A stretch of DNA of 64,000 nucleotides. Origin: Aurantimonas sp. HBX-1 (lineage in GTDB: Bacteria; Pseudomonadota; Alphaproteobacteria; Rhizobiales; Rhizobiaceae). Numbering within the stretch: position 1 is the stretch's first letter; each line of letters begins with the position of its first letter. The stretch spans positions 1,625,501 through 1,689,500 of the forward strand of contig NZ_CP090066.1 of assembly GCF_021391535.1 (NCBI RefSeq), written 5' to 3'. This document shows, piece by piece, positions 1 to 8,956 of the stretch. A program made the translations under genes and the position numbers. The notes under the pieces were generated by a model, which was given only the letters and a program-made list of their open reading frames with translations, did no database searches and was not told the DNA's origin.

Positions 1-36
1 GGTGGCGCGAGCCGGGCGCGCCCGGCTGACGGCGCC

Positions 37-570
37 TCAGTCGGCGAGGGCGCTCTGGCGCACGGCGCCGGTGCGCTTGAGGTTCATGCCGATGACCGGC
101 ACGAGGTCGGAGGCGACGCGGACGGAGACGGTGATCGCCATCGTGTCCTGGTCGGCGAGGCGGGCGATCATCGCGCCCTTGAGCTGCTTGCGGTCGAGGC
201 CGACGACGATCCGGTCTGCACCGACGTCGCCCGAGACGATGTCGAGGCCCTTGCCCTTGGCGCCGTCCTGGAAGGCGCCGGTGTAGTTCTTGCCGGCGCG
301 CACGACCTCGGCGCGCATCGGCTGGGAGAACATCCCGACCCGGCAGGAGCCGTCGAGCGCCATGCCGACGCTTTTCGGATGCTGCGTGCCGGCGAAGTCG
401 CAGATGAACTTGGTGCCCTTGTACTTGCCGGCGACGATCTCGCCCGGCCCCGACCACTGGCCGACGACCTGGCGGAAGAAGGTCTCGTCATTCTCGGCGT
501 GAGCCGGCGAGGCGAGGCCGGTGGCGGCGGCGATCGCGAGTGCGAGACCGGCCTTCAGAATGCGGGACAT
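37..570 (-). CDS. Secreted small protein of unknown function
   Basis: 177-residue protein with a clear Sec signal peptide (SRILK start, hydrophobic AGLALAIAAATG core, cleavage after AHA). The mature part begins with a Q-W-S-G-P-G motif, then an ICDF motif and a G-S-C-R motif, and looks rich in beta strands. Two cysteines (in ICDF and GSCR) could form a disulfide. An in-frame ATG exists 13 codons upstream, but the signal peptide fits the start at 570. The same motif order (WSGxG, CD, GxCR, YxG) recurs in the secreted protein at 20809-21318, so I read the two as distant paralogs. Function unknown; it probably acts in the periplasm. Monocistronic as far as can be seen. Confidence 0.75.
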   Translation of the reverse strand: MSRILKAGLALAIAAATGLASPAHAENDETFFRQVVGQWSGPGEIVAGKYKGTKFICDFAGTQHPKSVGMALDGSCRVGMFSQPMRAEVVRAGKNYTGAFQDGAKGKGLDIVSGDVGADRIVVGLDRKQLKGAMIARLADQDTMAITVSVRVASDLVPVIGMNLKRTGAVRQSALAD

Positions 571-654
571 GGGGCTAACCTTCCTGACGGGCGCAAGCGG
601 CTGTTTCACCGACGTTTATCGCTCGTAAGGGTTAAGCAAGCCTTGCTGCGGCGT

Positions 655-1767
655 TTACAATTCGTTCGGATTTGCCCCGGAGGCCTGTCGGCGGGAAGCG
701 GCGCCGCCCCCGATCGTGACCAGTTCCGACAGGACGTCGCCGATGCGCGGGCGCCGCATCCGCAGGAATGGCAGCGGCCGGCAGAGATCCATCGCGGCGA
801 GGCCGACGCGCGCAGTGAGAAGGCCGTTGACCACGCCTTCGCCCATCCGCGCCGACAGCTTGGCCGCGACGCCATGGCCGAGAAGCTGCTGCATGACGCC
901 GTCGCCGATGGCGATCGAGCCGGTCACCGCCAGGTGCGCCAGGACGTCGCGGGTCAGGCGGATCAGGCCGAGCGTGCCGGGCCGCGCGCCGTAGAGCTCC
1001 GACATGCGGCGGATCAGCTTGACGGTCTCGAACAGCACGTAGGCGACGTCGACCAGCGCCTTTGGGCTGACCGCCGTGACCACCGAGACGCGCTTGGACG
1101 AGGCGAGGACCAGCGTGCGCGCGGCGGCGTCGAGGGGCCCGAGCAGTTCGCGTTCGGCCAGCGCGATCAGGTCGGCGCCGTCGATCACCTCGTCCTCGAG
1201 CGCCGCCAGGCGCGCCCGGCCATGGGCGGTCTCGGGGCGTCCGGAGAGGAGCGTCGACAGCGACCGCACCACGTTGCGGGCGTCGTCGGCGGCGTTGGCC
1301 TCGTAGGCGGCAAGGCCCTCCTGCCGTTCGCGGTCGACGGCCGACAGGCGCATCAGGCCGATGGCTTCGCGGGCCGCGACACCGACGGCGCCAATCACCA
1401 ATAGGACGGTGACCGCGACCGCCAGCCAGCCGAGGCAGTCGTAGCGCGCAAAGAGGTCGCGGATCAGCGCATCGATCGCCAGCGCGACGCCCAGCGACAC
1501 CAGAACGCCCAGCGCGCCGATGAAGAGCTTGCCGAAGGAGAAGCCGCGCCGGCGCCGGGAGGCAGGCACGACCTCCAGGGCGTCCAGCGCCTGGCGCTCG
1601 ATGGCGTCGTCCGGCTCGAGCGCGACGCGTGTCAGGTCTTCGATCGCCCGCGGGGCACGGGCGGGTGCGACAGGCTCTTGCGGGGCCGGGGTGCGCGCGA
1701 GGCCGGCTTCGTCCAGCCGATAGGCGCCGGGTCGCCGGCCCGGGCGGGATACGTCGTCGTTGCTCAT
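655..1767 (-). CDS. ycjF: YcjF/TIGR01620-like membrane protein (DUF697)
   Basis: 370 residues. The first ~70 residues are Pro/Arg/Ala-rich and probably disordered. Two membrane helices follow around residues 76-100 and 112-135, then a soluble DUF697-like C-terminal region with many alpha helices. This is the layout of the UPF0283/YcjF family, an inner-membrane protein of unknown biochemical role found next to the GTPase-like YcjX. The start codon overlaps the ycjX stop by four bases (ATGA), so the two are translationally coupled. The family assignment rests on architecture and the ycjX neighbour. Confidence 0.8.
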   Translation of the reverse strand: MSNDDVSRPGRRPGAYRLDEAGLARTPAPQEPVAPARAPRAIEDLTRVALEPDDAIERQALDALEVVPASRRRRGFSFGKLFIGALGVLVSLGVALAIDALIRDLFARYDCLGWLAVAVTVLLVIGAVGVAAREAIGLMRLSAVDRERQEGLAAYEANAADDARNVVRSLSTLLSGRPETAHGRARLAALEDEVIDGADLIALAERELLGPLDAAARTLVLASSKRVSVVTAVSPKALVDVAYVLFETVKLIRRMSELYGARPGTLGLIRLTRDVLAHLAVTGSIAIGDGVMQQLLGHGVAAKLSARMGEGVVNGLLTARVGLAAMDLCRPLPFLRMRRPRIGDVLSELVTIGGGAASRRQASGANPNEL

Positions 1768-3215
1768 GCCAGCCGGTCTCCCAGGAGGAACTGCAGGGCG
1801 CGGTCGAGGCGGATGTGCGGAAGCGACAGCGTCAGCCCATCGGCGGTACGCTCCAGCCGCGGCGGCCGGAACCGCACGAAGCGGATCCCGTCCGCCGGCC
1901 TGCCGGAATCCGGCAGGAACAGCCGGGCGGGATCGGTTGGCAGGTCGCCGGGGAACACCGCCGTCTCGGTTTCGCCGTCGAAGGTGTCGCGGCCGATGGT
2001 CTCGCCGGCGGCGGGCGTGCCGACGATCACCGGCAGGCGGTCGTCGCCGTCGGTGACGGTCGCCTCGCGGGTGGCGCGGACCGCCGCCAGCGCCAGGACA
2101 TCGGTCTCGGCGCCAGAGAACTTCGCCCGGGCGATGGCGTCGTCGAGCAGCCGCCGGACGATCGCTTCGAGCGGGCGGTGGCTGTCGCGGTGCAGATGGT
2201 CCGCCTTGGTCGCGGCGACGAGGATGCGGTCGATGCGCCGGGTCAGGAAGGAGCCGAGCCAGCTGCTGCGGCCGGGCCGGAAGCAGCCTAGAATGTCGGC
2301 GAGGGCGGTTTCGAGGTCGCGCACTGCCTCGGGGCCGGCATTGATCGCCTGCATCACGTCGACCAGCAGGATCTGCCGGTCCAGCCGCGCGAAATGCTCG
2401 CGGAAGAACGGTTTCACCACCACGGTCTTGTAGGCTTCGTAGCGCCGCGCCAGCAGCGCGGCGAGCGAGCCCTTCGGATAGGTCCGGCCCGGCTCGACCG
2501 GCAGCGGCGCGAAGGTGAGCGCGGGCGAGCCTTCGAGGTCGCCGGGCATCAGGAATCGTCCGGGCGGCAGCGTCGACAGGGCGGTGGAGTCGTCCCGGCA
2601 GGCCTTCAGGTAGTCGGCGAAGGCGGCGCTGAGCGCCTGGGCGGTCGGCTCGTCCGCCGGCTGGGCGAGATCCAGCCCGTCGATCAGCGCGAGAAAGCGT
2701 CTAGCCATGGCCTGGCGCGAGGGCAGCCGGGCCCGTTCCAGCGCCTCGGCGGAGAAGCGGGCGAAATCCTTCTCCAGCAGCGGCAGGTCCAGCAGCCATT
2801 CGCCGGGGTAGTCGACGATGTCCAGCGACAGCCGGCCGCCCGAGAACATGCGCGACCAGCCGGAGGCCGACTCGTACTCGATGGTGAGACGCAGCTCGGA
2901 GATCGCCCGGGTGGATTTCGGCCAGGCCCGGTCCTCGAGGATGGTGCGGATGTGCTCCTCGTACTGGAACCGCGGCACCGCATCGTCCGGCTGCTCCTCG
3001 AGATAGCTGCGCATGATCCGGCCGCTGGCCTGCGCCTCGAACAGCGACAGACGGCCGCCATGCAGGAGATTATGGACGAGCGCCGTGATGAACACGGTCT
3101 TGCCGGCGCGCGACAGGCCGGTGACGCCGAGGCGCAGGCTGGGGTGGAAGAGGCCGGCCGTGCGGTCGGCGAAATTGTCGAGGACGAGCCGCGCCTCGTC
3201 GGCAAGGGAGGTCAT
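1764..3215 (-). CDS. ycjX: YcjX family P-loop NTPase (DUF463)
   Basis: 483 residues, the usual length for YcjX. A Walker A motif GLSRAGKT lies at residues 33-40. A VDYPGEW segment follows in the position of a switch region, and a VAATKADH segment resembles the NKxD base-recognition motif, as expected for a GTPase-like fold. YcjX proteins are stress-linked P-loop proteins whose substrate in the cell is unsettled. It is first in a two-gene operon with ycjF, overlapping it by four bases. Start ATG at 3215. Confidence 0.88.
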   Translation of the reverse strand: MTSLADEARLVLDNFADRTAGLFHPSLRLGVTGLSRAGKTVFITALVHNLLHGGRLSLFEAQASGRIMRSYLEEQPDDAVPRFQYEEHIRTILEDRAWPKSTRAISELRLTIEYESASGWSRMFSGGRLSLDIVDYPGEWLLDLPLLEKDFARFSAEALERARLPSRQAMARRFLALIDGLDLAQPADEPTAQALSAAFADYLKACRDDSTALSTLPPGRFLMPGDLEGSPALTFAPLPVEPGRTYPKGSLAALLARRYEAYKTVVVKPFFREHFARLDRQILLVDVMQAINAGPEAVRDLETALADILGCFRPGRSSWLGSFLTRRIDRILVAATKADHLHRDSHRPLEAIVRRLLDDAIARAKFSGAETDVLALAAVRATREATVTDGDDRLPVIVGTPAAGETIGRDTFDGETETAVFPGDLPTDPARLFLPDSGRPADGIRFVRFRPPRLERTADGLTLSLPHIRLDRALQFLLGDRLA

Positions 3216-3290
3216 GAACGCGCGGGTTTCCTCTGCTCTGGCTGCGGGACCGATATAGGAGGCCCATGCCGGCGTCGAAAGGCCGAAGCG

Positions 3291-3821
3291 TCAACCTCGG
3301 GCGAAGTCGGCCGGCACCAGCAGGCGACGCAGCACGCCGGCACCGGGAGTGACCTCGGCGAGGGGAGTGGAAAACTCCACGGTCGCCAGCCCGCAGGTGG
3401 GAAAGCCGTTCCGCAGCGTCGCGAGCGCCTCCTCGTCGCCGCTTCCGGCGAGCGAGATGGTGAATTCCTCGACCATCGGATTATGGCCGATCAGGAGCAG
3501 GGCGGTCGCGTCTCCCAGGCGGCGGGTCTCGGCGAAATAGGCATCGACGCCGAGCGCGTAGAGGGCGTCGGAGAAATGCTCGGGGGTGCCGGCCGCCAGC
3601 GCCGGGCGGACAAGATCCAGCGTTTCGGTAGCGCGGGTCGCGGTGGAACTCGACACCGCATCGACGCCCCAGTCCTCCTCCCGAAGGTGCCGCTCGAGGC
3701 GAATCGCGTCGGCGCGGCCCCGCTCGTCCAGCGCACGCTGGTGATCGCGCTCGCCGGGCAGGGCCCAGGACGAATGCGCGTGGCGCAGGATGAAAAGGCG
3801 GCTTTGCGGGACAGCGGACAT
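3291..3821 (-). CDS. SixA-like histidine phosphatase
   Basis: 176 residues of the histidine phosphatase superfamily (phosphoglycerate-mutase fold). The catalytic RHA motif sits in ILRHAHSSW at residues ~10-18, in the variant form typical of SixA rather than RHG of the mutases. The second catalytic histidine is in LLIGHNPMVEE. SixA proteins dephosphorylate phosphohistidine on HPt or PTS proteins, but the target here is unknown. Start ATG 3821 was chosen over an upstream in-frame ATG at 3914 because homology begins near SAVPQSRLFILRH. It lies downstream of ycjX on the opposite side from dksA, with which it shares a 282-bp divergent intergenic region. Confidence 0.82.
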   Translation of the reverse strand: MSAVPQSRLFILRHAHSSWALPGERDHQRALDERGRADAIRLERHLREEDWGVDAVSSSTATRATETLDLVRPALAAGTPEHFSDALYALGVDAYFAETRRLGDATALLLIGHNPMVEEFTISLAGSGDEEALATLRNGFPTCGLATVEFSTPLAEVTPGAGVLRRLLVPADFARG

Positions 3822-4047
3822 AGACGTTCGAGTAAGCCGAATCCGCCGCCGCGGCAATCGCGGCGGACCTCCCGGGGACAATCCCCGCGCGAGGTGCAAG
3901 CGACGCACCAGCATCGGTCGATAAGGTCGCCGCTGGGCCGCGCGTCATCGGCCTGTCATGCCTGCCAGGCGATAAGCGCGCCGAAAGGCGAACGAATTCC
4001 GCGCTTTAGATTCTTGAATCACATTGAGGTTGAGGCAGATGAAGCAA

Positions 4048-4076
4048 CTTGTTCGCTCGACAAAGCGTCGCTATAA
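4048..4076 (+). promoter_or_regulatory. Predicted sigma-70-type promoter of dksA
   Basis: CTTGTT at 4048-4053 and CTATAA at 4071-4076, separated by 17 bp, match the rhizobial housekeeping pattern. The -10 lies 27 bp before the dksA start codon. Sequence match only. Confidence 0.5.
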
Positions 4077-4103
4077 GCCCGGGCTGCGGAACGGAGGTGC
4101 CCA

Positions 4104-4520
4104 ATGAGCGAGACACTCAAGATGGATGCGACCCTGTCGGAAGACGGCCCGTTCATGAATGATCGCCAGAAGGAGTACTTTCGTCGGAAGCTGCTCGCCT
4201 GGAAGGCCGAGATCCTTCGCGAATCACGCGAGACGCTGGAAGCCCTGGCCAACGACAACAGCAGCCTGGCCGACGCCGCCGACCGGGCGTCCTCGGAAAC
4301 CGACCGCTCGATCGAGCTCCGGGCCCGCGACCGCCAGCGCAAGCTGATCGCGAAGATCGACGCCGCGCTGGAGCGGATCGAGGAGGGCACCTACGGCTAT
4401 TGCGAGGAGACCGGCGAGCCGATCAGCCTGAAGCGGCTGGACGCGCGGCCGATCGCCACGATGTCGCTCGAGGCGCAGGAGCGCCATGAGCGGCGCGAGA
4501 AGGTCTACCGCGACGAATAG
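4104..4520 (+). CDS. dksA: DksA family RNA polymerase-binding regulator
   Basis: 138 residues, with a long alpha-helical hairpin followed by a small globular tip. The coiled-coil tip carries the DxxDxA signature (DAADRA), which DksA inserts into the RNA polymerase secondary channel to act with ppGpp. The C-terminal zinc-finger region keeps only one of the four cysteines (GYCEET, then ATMSLEA where CxxC is expected), so it should not bind zinc in the E. coli way. Single-cysteine DksA proteins of this kind are known from Rhodobacter and relatives. Start ATG 4104 is preceded by GGAGG. An internal ATG at residue 18 is an alternative start. Confidence 0.92.
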   Translation: MSETLKMDATLSEDGPFMNDRQKEYFRRKLLAWKAEILRESRETLEALANDNSSLADAADRASSETDRSIELRARDRQRKLIAKIDAALERIEEGTYGYCEETGEPISLKRLDARPIATMSLEAQERHERREKVYRDE

Positions 4521-4688
4521 GCCGAACTGGCCGCGAGAGACACGCTCCGGCGTGCTAACTCGCCCCGCCCGGAATACCGGCCGCGGCACGAGCCCGACCG
4601 AAGCTTTATTTCGCTGACCCGCCCGCTCGGCGCGCAGCGTGGCAGCCCGTAAGTCGAGCCGGCCACGCCGCCGCCTCGGGCCTGTCGC

Positions 4689-6134
4689 TCAGCCGCGGTC
4701 GCGCCGCTCGCTTTCCCCGAAGCTGAAATCGCCCAGCAGCCGTTCCATCTCTTCCTCGAGCGTCAGCTTGCGCGCCGGGTCGGGTGCCTTGTCGCCTCCG
4801 GCCGATGGCGGCGTGTCCAGAGACGGTTCCGGAGCGCGTGGCGAGGTCGTCTCCTGCACCGCCGGTGCCGGACGAGCGGATTCCGCTGCACCTGACCTCA
4901 CGGCGGGATCCGGCGCCTGCTGGCGTTCGGGCTCCTCGACGCGGTCCGGGGAGGCCTGCGGCGCCTCCTCGCGCGACAGTTCCGAATCGAGTTCAGCCGA
5001 CAGGAAGTCCTCGAGGCTCGGCTCGGGCGCCGGCGCGGCTGCTGGCGGTTGCTGCGGCGGGGCGGGCGGGGCGGGCGGGGCCGGCGCCGCGACGGGGGCC
5101 GCCACGACGGGCGGTTTCGGCGGGGCGGCGGGCGCCTGCGGCTCGGGGGCGGCGCCGCGGTTCTGGATGGCGGTGGCGAAACTGCGCACCGAAAGCGGCC
5201 GCCGTTCGGGCGCCGCCTCGGCCGGCCGGTCCGGCGTCGCAGCCGGGGCCGCGACGGCCGGGGCGCGCGGCAGCTCCTGCGCCGCCCGGTTCAGACGGTC
5301 GCGAAGTTCGGCTCGCTGCGGCGACATGTCAGGGGCCGGATGCGGCTCGGGCACCGTGAGCGACGGCTCGATCCGGCCGGCGCTGCGTGGCGGGGAAGAA
5401 GGCTGCGGCGGGTTCGACTCCTCGCGCGGGGCCGGGACAGGCAGGGTCGGGGTCGCCATCGACCGGGGCGGGGCAGGCGGGACCGGCGGCCGCGGCGGCA
5501 GCCGCACCGCCTCGGGCTCCGGCCGTCGCGCCTCGGGCAGCGGTGCGGGGTCCCGCTTCGGCGTCACCGGACGGGCCGAAGCGACGGCGGGAACCGGCGC
5601 CGGCGTGGCGACCGGACTGGGCGCCGCTGCGGCGCGTGGTTCAGGCGCCGCTGCCGCGCCATTCTGCACCGGATGCCGCAATTCCTGCCGGGCCGGAGCC
5701 GGCGTCGGCGCGACCGGTGCCGGGGCCTGGCGCTCCTCGCCGTGCGACGGGGCGTCCCAGCGGCGCGTCACCGCGGCGTCCTCCGGCTCCGGGTGCCGGT
5801 CGAGCTGCGACTCGGCGCGGGCCCGCGCGGCCGCCGGCACGCGCAGTATGTTGCCCTCCAGCAGGATATCCGTCTGGCCGCCGACGAGCACCAGGTGCTC
5901 CACCTCGTCGCGCCGCACCAGCACCAGCCGGCGCTTCTCGTCGATCCGCGCGACATCCATGACCGCCAGCCGCGGCGCCCGGGTCTTGAAACCGCCGCCG
6001 CCGAGGCCGCCGAAGGCCTTGCGGGCCAGCAGGATCACGACGATCGCCAGCAGGCACACCACGAGGGCCACGATCGCCACCCAGACGATCGGGGCGAGGC
6101 TCTCCCCGACGATATCGACAATCCATTGGGGCAT
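4689..6134 (-). CDS. FliO-like membrane protein with long Pro/Ala-rich tail
   Basis: 481 residues. One membrane helix at ~14-38 is followed by a FliO-type domain (APRLAVMDVARIDEKRRLVL, residues ~50-97), the small cytoplasmic domain of the flagellar export component FliO. Next comes ~330 residues dominated by Pro, Ala, Arg and Glu, probably disordered, and a short conserved-looking acidic helix at the end (LTLEEEMERLLGDF). Start 6134 was chosen because the hydrophobic helix follows directly; an upstream ATG at 6221 adds an unlikely leader. No other flagellar gene is in the window, so a flagellar role is not secure. It stands between dksA and cckA, divergent from cckA. Confidence 0.7.
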   Translation of the reverse strand: MPQWIVDIVGESLAPIVWVAIVALVVCLLAIVVILLARKAFGGLGGGGFKTRAPRLAVMDVARIDEKRRLVLVRRDEVEHLVLVGGQTDILLEGNILRVPAAARARAESQLDRHPEPEDAAVTRRWDAPSHGEERQAPAPVAPTPAPARQELRHPVQNGAAAAPEPRAAAAPSPVATPAPVPAVASARPVTPKRDPAPLPEARRPEPEAVRLPPRPPVPPAPPRSMATPTLPVPAPREESNPPQPSSPPRSAGRIEPSLTVPEPHPAPDMSPQRAELRDRLNRAAQELPRAPAVAAPAATPDRPAEAAPERRPLSVRSFATAIQNRGAAPEPQAPAAPPKPPVVAAPVAAPAPPAPPAPPQQPPAAAPAPEPSLEDFLSAELDSELSREEAPQASPDRVEEPERQQAPDPAVRSGAAESARPAPAVQETTSPRAPEPSLDTPPSAGGDKAPDPARKLTLEEEMERLLGDFSFGESERRDRG

Positions 6135-6397
6135 GGGCTCTGGCTCCTGCAGGGCGGGAGGGACGACCGCGGCCGAAAAGCCGTGGCCGGGCCGGGTTGA
6201 ACGAGGTGGCCCCGAACTCAAGCATAGGGCCAGCTTGGCTGTTCATAGTGCGTCATCGATCGCGCGCGAAGGTGGCCGCGGGTTTTTTCGCGATTGCAGG
6301 CCAAAGAAAAACCGTCCAAGCGACATCTCGCCTCGGTCCGGCTTTTGATTCAGTATCGCGCGCGCCTGACAGGGTGCATGCAGGGCGGGGGACCAGG

Positions 6398-8938
6398 ATG
6401 AACGGAGTGCCGATGGGAACGGTCGAGAAGCCTTTGATCGACCGGGCCGCGGCGGCATCCGGCGTGCGCCGCCTGCTGGTGCTCGGGGGCGGGCTGATCC
6501 TGCTGGCGGCGCTCCTGGCGCTGTTCGGCCATGCCTACGGCGCCATCGCCCTGGTGATCATCTTCGGCGCCCTGGCGGTCGCCGGCATCGCCGCGATCTT
6601 CGCGACCGCGCTCGGTTTCGTGCAGTTCACCGGCCGAATCGCCGAGGGCGCGATCGCCAAGGACTTCCTGGACACGGCCCGCACCGGCACGCTGATCGTC
6701 GACCGCAAGGGCCGGATCATCTACGCCAACCGCGCCTATGGCGAGGCGACCGGGGCGACCACCGCCACCGCGGTAAAGACGCTGGAGCGGCTGCTGGCGC
6801 GCGAGCCGGAGGCGTCGGAGGCGATCTACGCGCTCGCCAACCTGGCGCGCGAGAACCGGGCCGGCCAGCGCGAGTTCCGGCTGCCGCGCAGCCTGTCGGG
6901 CGGCGACGCCGCCCCCGCCGCCCACTGGTACCGTGCTTCGGTGCGGCCGCTGGCGACGGCGAACGGCCTGCTGCAGGCCTGGCAGATCCTCGACATCACC
7001 GCGGACCGCAAGCACGAGGAAAGCTCGTTCCAGGACCTGCAGCACGCGATCGACTATCTCGACAAGGCGCCGGCGGGCTTCTTCGCGGCCGACGCCGACC
7101 ACCGCATCGCCTATCTCAATGCGACGCTCGCCGGCTGGCTCGACGTCGACCTCAGCGAGTTCAAGCCGTTCAGCCGCTCGATCCTCGAATTCGTTCCCGA
7201 GGTGTCGCACGCGTTGCTGTCGCCGCAGCGGAGCGGCGCCGATTCCGACGTCCCGACGGTCATCGATCTCGACCTGGTGACCGAGCGTGGCCAGAGCCTG
7301 CCGGTCCGGCTGCTGCGTCGCAGCGCCGAGGGCGACGCGGCAGCGCCAGGAATCGTGCGCACGCTGGTGCTCAACCGTGGCGGCGACAACGAGGCGGCAG
7401 GCTCGCTTGAGGTCGCCGAGGCGCGGTTCACGCGGTTCTTCAATTCATCGCCGATGGCGATCGCCGCGCTCGACGAGCACGGGCGGGTGGTGCGGGCGAA
7501 TGCGGTATTCGGCCAGATATTCGGCCAGCAGGCCGCCGCGGGCGGGGCGGAGATCGAGCGCAGCCTGCGCGAAAGCGGCCGCGAGGGCCTGCGCCAGGCG
7601 CTGGCGGCGGCGATGGGCGGTCGGGCGGGCATCCCGGCGATCGATGCCGAGATCGAGGGCGAGCCGCCGCGTTCCGTGCGGCTCTATATCAGCGCCGTGC
7701 CGAAGGCGGGCAGCGAGACCGAGGAAGCCGCGATCCTCTACGGCGTCGACATCACCGAGCAGCGCGTGCTCGAGGACCAGTACGCCAAGAGCCAGAAGAT
7801 GCAGGCAATCGGCAATCTCGCGGGCGGCATCGCGCACGACTTCAACAACGTCCTGACCATCATCACCGCCTCGGTCGACTTCCTGCTGCTCAACCACCGG
7901 ACCGGCGATCCCTCGTTCCAGGACCTTCTGCTGATCAAGCAGAGCGCCAACCGCGCCGCGTCGCTGGTCCGCCAGCTGCTCGCCTATTCGCGCCGCCAGA
8001 CGATGCGGCCGAAGATGCTCAGCCTGACCGACGTGATCGCCGACATGCACCTGCTCCTGAAGCGGGTCAGCGGCGACAACACCAAGCTGGAACGCCACCA
8101 CGAGCGCGATCTCTGGCCGGTGATGGCCGATATCGGCCAGTTCGAGCAGGTGATCACCAATCTCGTCCAGAACGCCCGCGACGCCATGCCGGGCGGCGGC
8201 AAGATCACCATCTCGACCCGCAACGTGCCGGCCGACGAGGCCCGCCGCTTCGGATATGGCGAATTGACCGAGGGCGACTACGTGCTGGTCGAGGTCGCCG
8301 ACACCGGCACCGGCATGCCGGCCGATGTCGCCGAGCGGATATTCGAGCCGTTCTTCACCACCAAGGAGATCGGCAAGGGCACCGGGCTGGGCCTGTCGAT
8401 GGTCTACGGGATCGTCAAGCAGTCCGGCGGCTTCATCTTCGTCGATTCGACCCAGGGCAAGGGCACGGTCTTCCGGATATTCCTGCCGCGGCACATTCCG
8501 GCGCAGGTGGCCGCCATCAAGAGCGACGCCGGGACCGCCGCCGCCAGCAACGCCAAGATGGACCTGTCGGGCACGGCGTCGATCCTGCTCGTCGAGGACG
8601 AGGATCACGTGCGCGCCGGCAATGTGCGGGCGCTGAAGATGCGCGGCTACGAGGTGCACGAGGCGGCCTCCGGCATCGAGGCGCTGGAGGTGATGGAGGA
8701 ACTCGAGGGCCGCATCGACCTCGTCGTCTCCGACGTGGTGATGCCGGAGATGGACGGGCCGACGCTGCTGCGCGAGATGCGCCAGAAGCGGCCGGACCTG
8801 AAGTTCATCTTCGTCTCGGGCTATGCCGAGGACGCCTTCGCCAAGAACCTGCCCGAAGGCGAGAAGTTCGGCTTCCTCGCCAAGCCGTTCTCGCTGCGCG
8901 ATCTCGCGGTCTCGGTGAAGACGATGCTCGACGAATAG
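6398..8938 (+). CDS. cckA: Cell-cycle hybrid histidine kinase CckA
   Basis: 846 residues from ATG 6398 (an ATG at 6413, with GGAG upstream, is equally plausible). Order of parts: two membrane helices (~24-45 and 48-72), a PAS domain (~85-200), a second PAS (~220-320), a third PAS-like domain (~355-460), HisKA with phospho-acceptor His480 (GGIAHDFNNVL), an HATPase domain with N, G1 (DTGTGM) and G2 (GKGTGLGLS) boxes, and a receiver with Asp779 (VVSDVVMPEMDGP). CckA autophosphorylates and passes phosphate through the HPt protein ChpT to CtrA and CpdR, acting as kinase or phosphatase depending on c-di-GMP. ChpT and CtrA are not in the window, but a perfect CtrA box is at 46615. Confidence 0.95.
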   Translation: MNGVPMGTVEKPLIDRAAAASGVRRLLVLGGGLILLAALLALFGHAYGAIALVIIFGALAVAGIAAIFATALGFVQFTGRIAEGAIAKDFLDTARTGTLIVDRKGRIIYANRAYGEATGATTATAVKTLERLLAREPEASEAIYALANLARENRAGQREFRLPRSLSGGDAAPAAHWYRASVRPLATANGLLQAWQILDITADRKHEESSFQDLQHAIDYLDKAPAGFFAADADHRIAYLNATLAGWLDVDLSEFKPFSRSILEFVPEVSHALLSPQRSGADSDVPTVIDLDLVTERGQSLPVRLLRRSAEGDAAAPGIVRTLVLNRGGDNEAAGSLEVAEARFTRFFNSSPMAIAALDEHGRVVRANAVFGQIFGQQAAAGGAEIERSLRESGREGLRQALAAAMGGRAGIPAIDAEIEGEPPRSVRLYISAVPKAGSETEEAAILYGVDITEQRVLEDQYAKSQKMQAIGNLAGGIAHDFNNVLTIITASVDFLLLNHRTGDPSFQDLLLIKQSANRAASLVRQLLAYSRRQTMRPKMLSLTDVIADMHLLLKRVSGDNTKLERHHERDLWPVMADIGQFEQVITNLVQNARDAMPGGGKITISTRNVPADEARRFGYGELTEGDYVLVEVADTGTGMPADVAERIFEPFFTTKEIGKGTGLGLSMVYGIVKQSGGFIFVDSTQGKGTVFRIFLPRHIPAQVAAIKSDAGTAAASNAKMDLSGTASILLVEDEDHVRAGNVRALKMRGYEVHEAASGIEALEVMEELEGRIDLVVSDVVMPEMDGPTLLREMRQKRPDLKFIFVSGYAEDAFAKNLPEGEKFGFLAKPFSLRDLAVSVKTMLDE

Positions 8939-8956
8939 AGGCGGTTGGCCTCGCGA

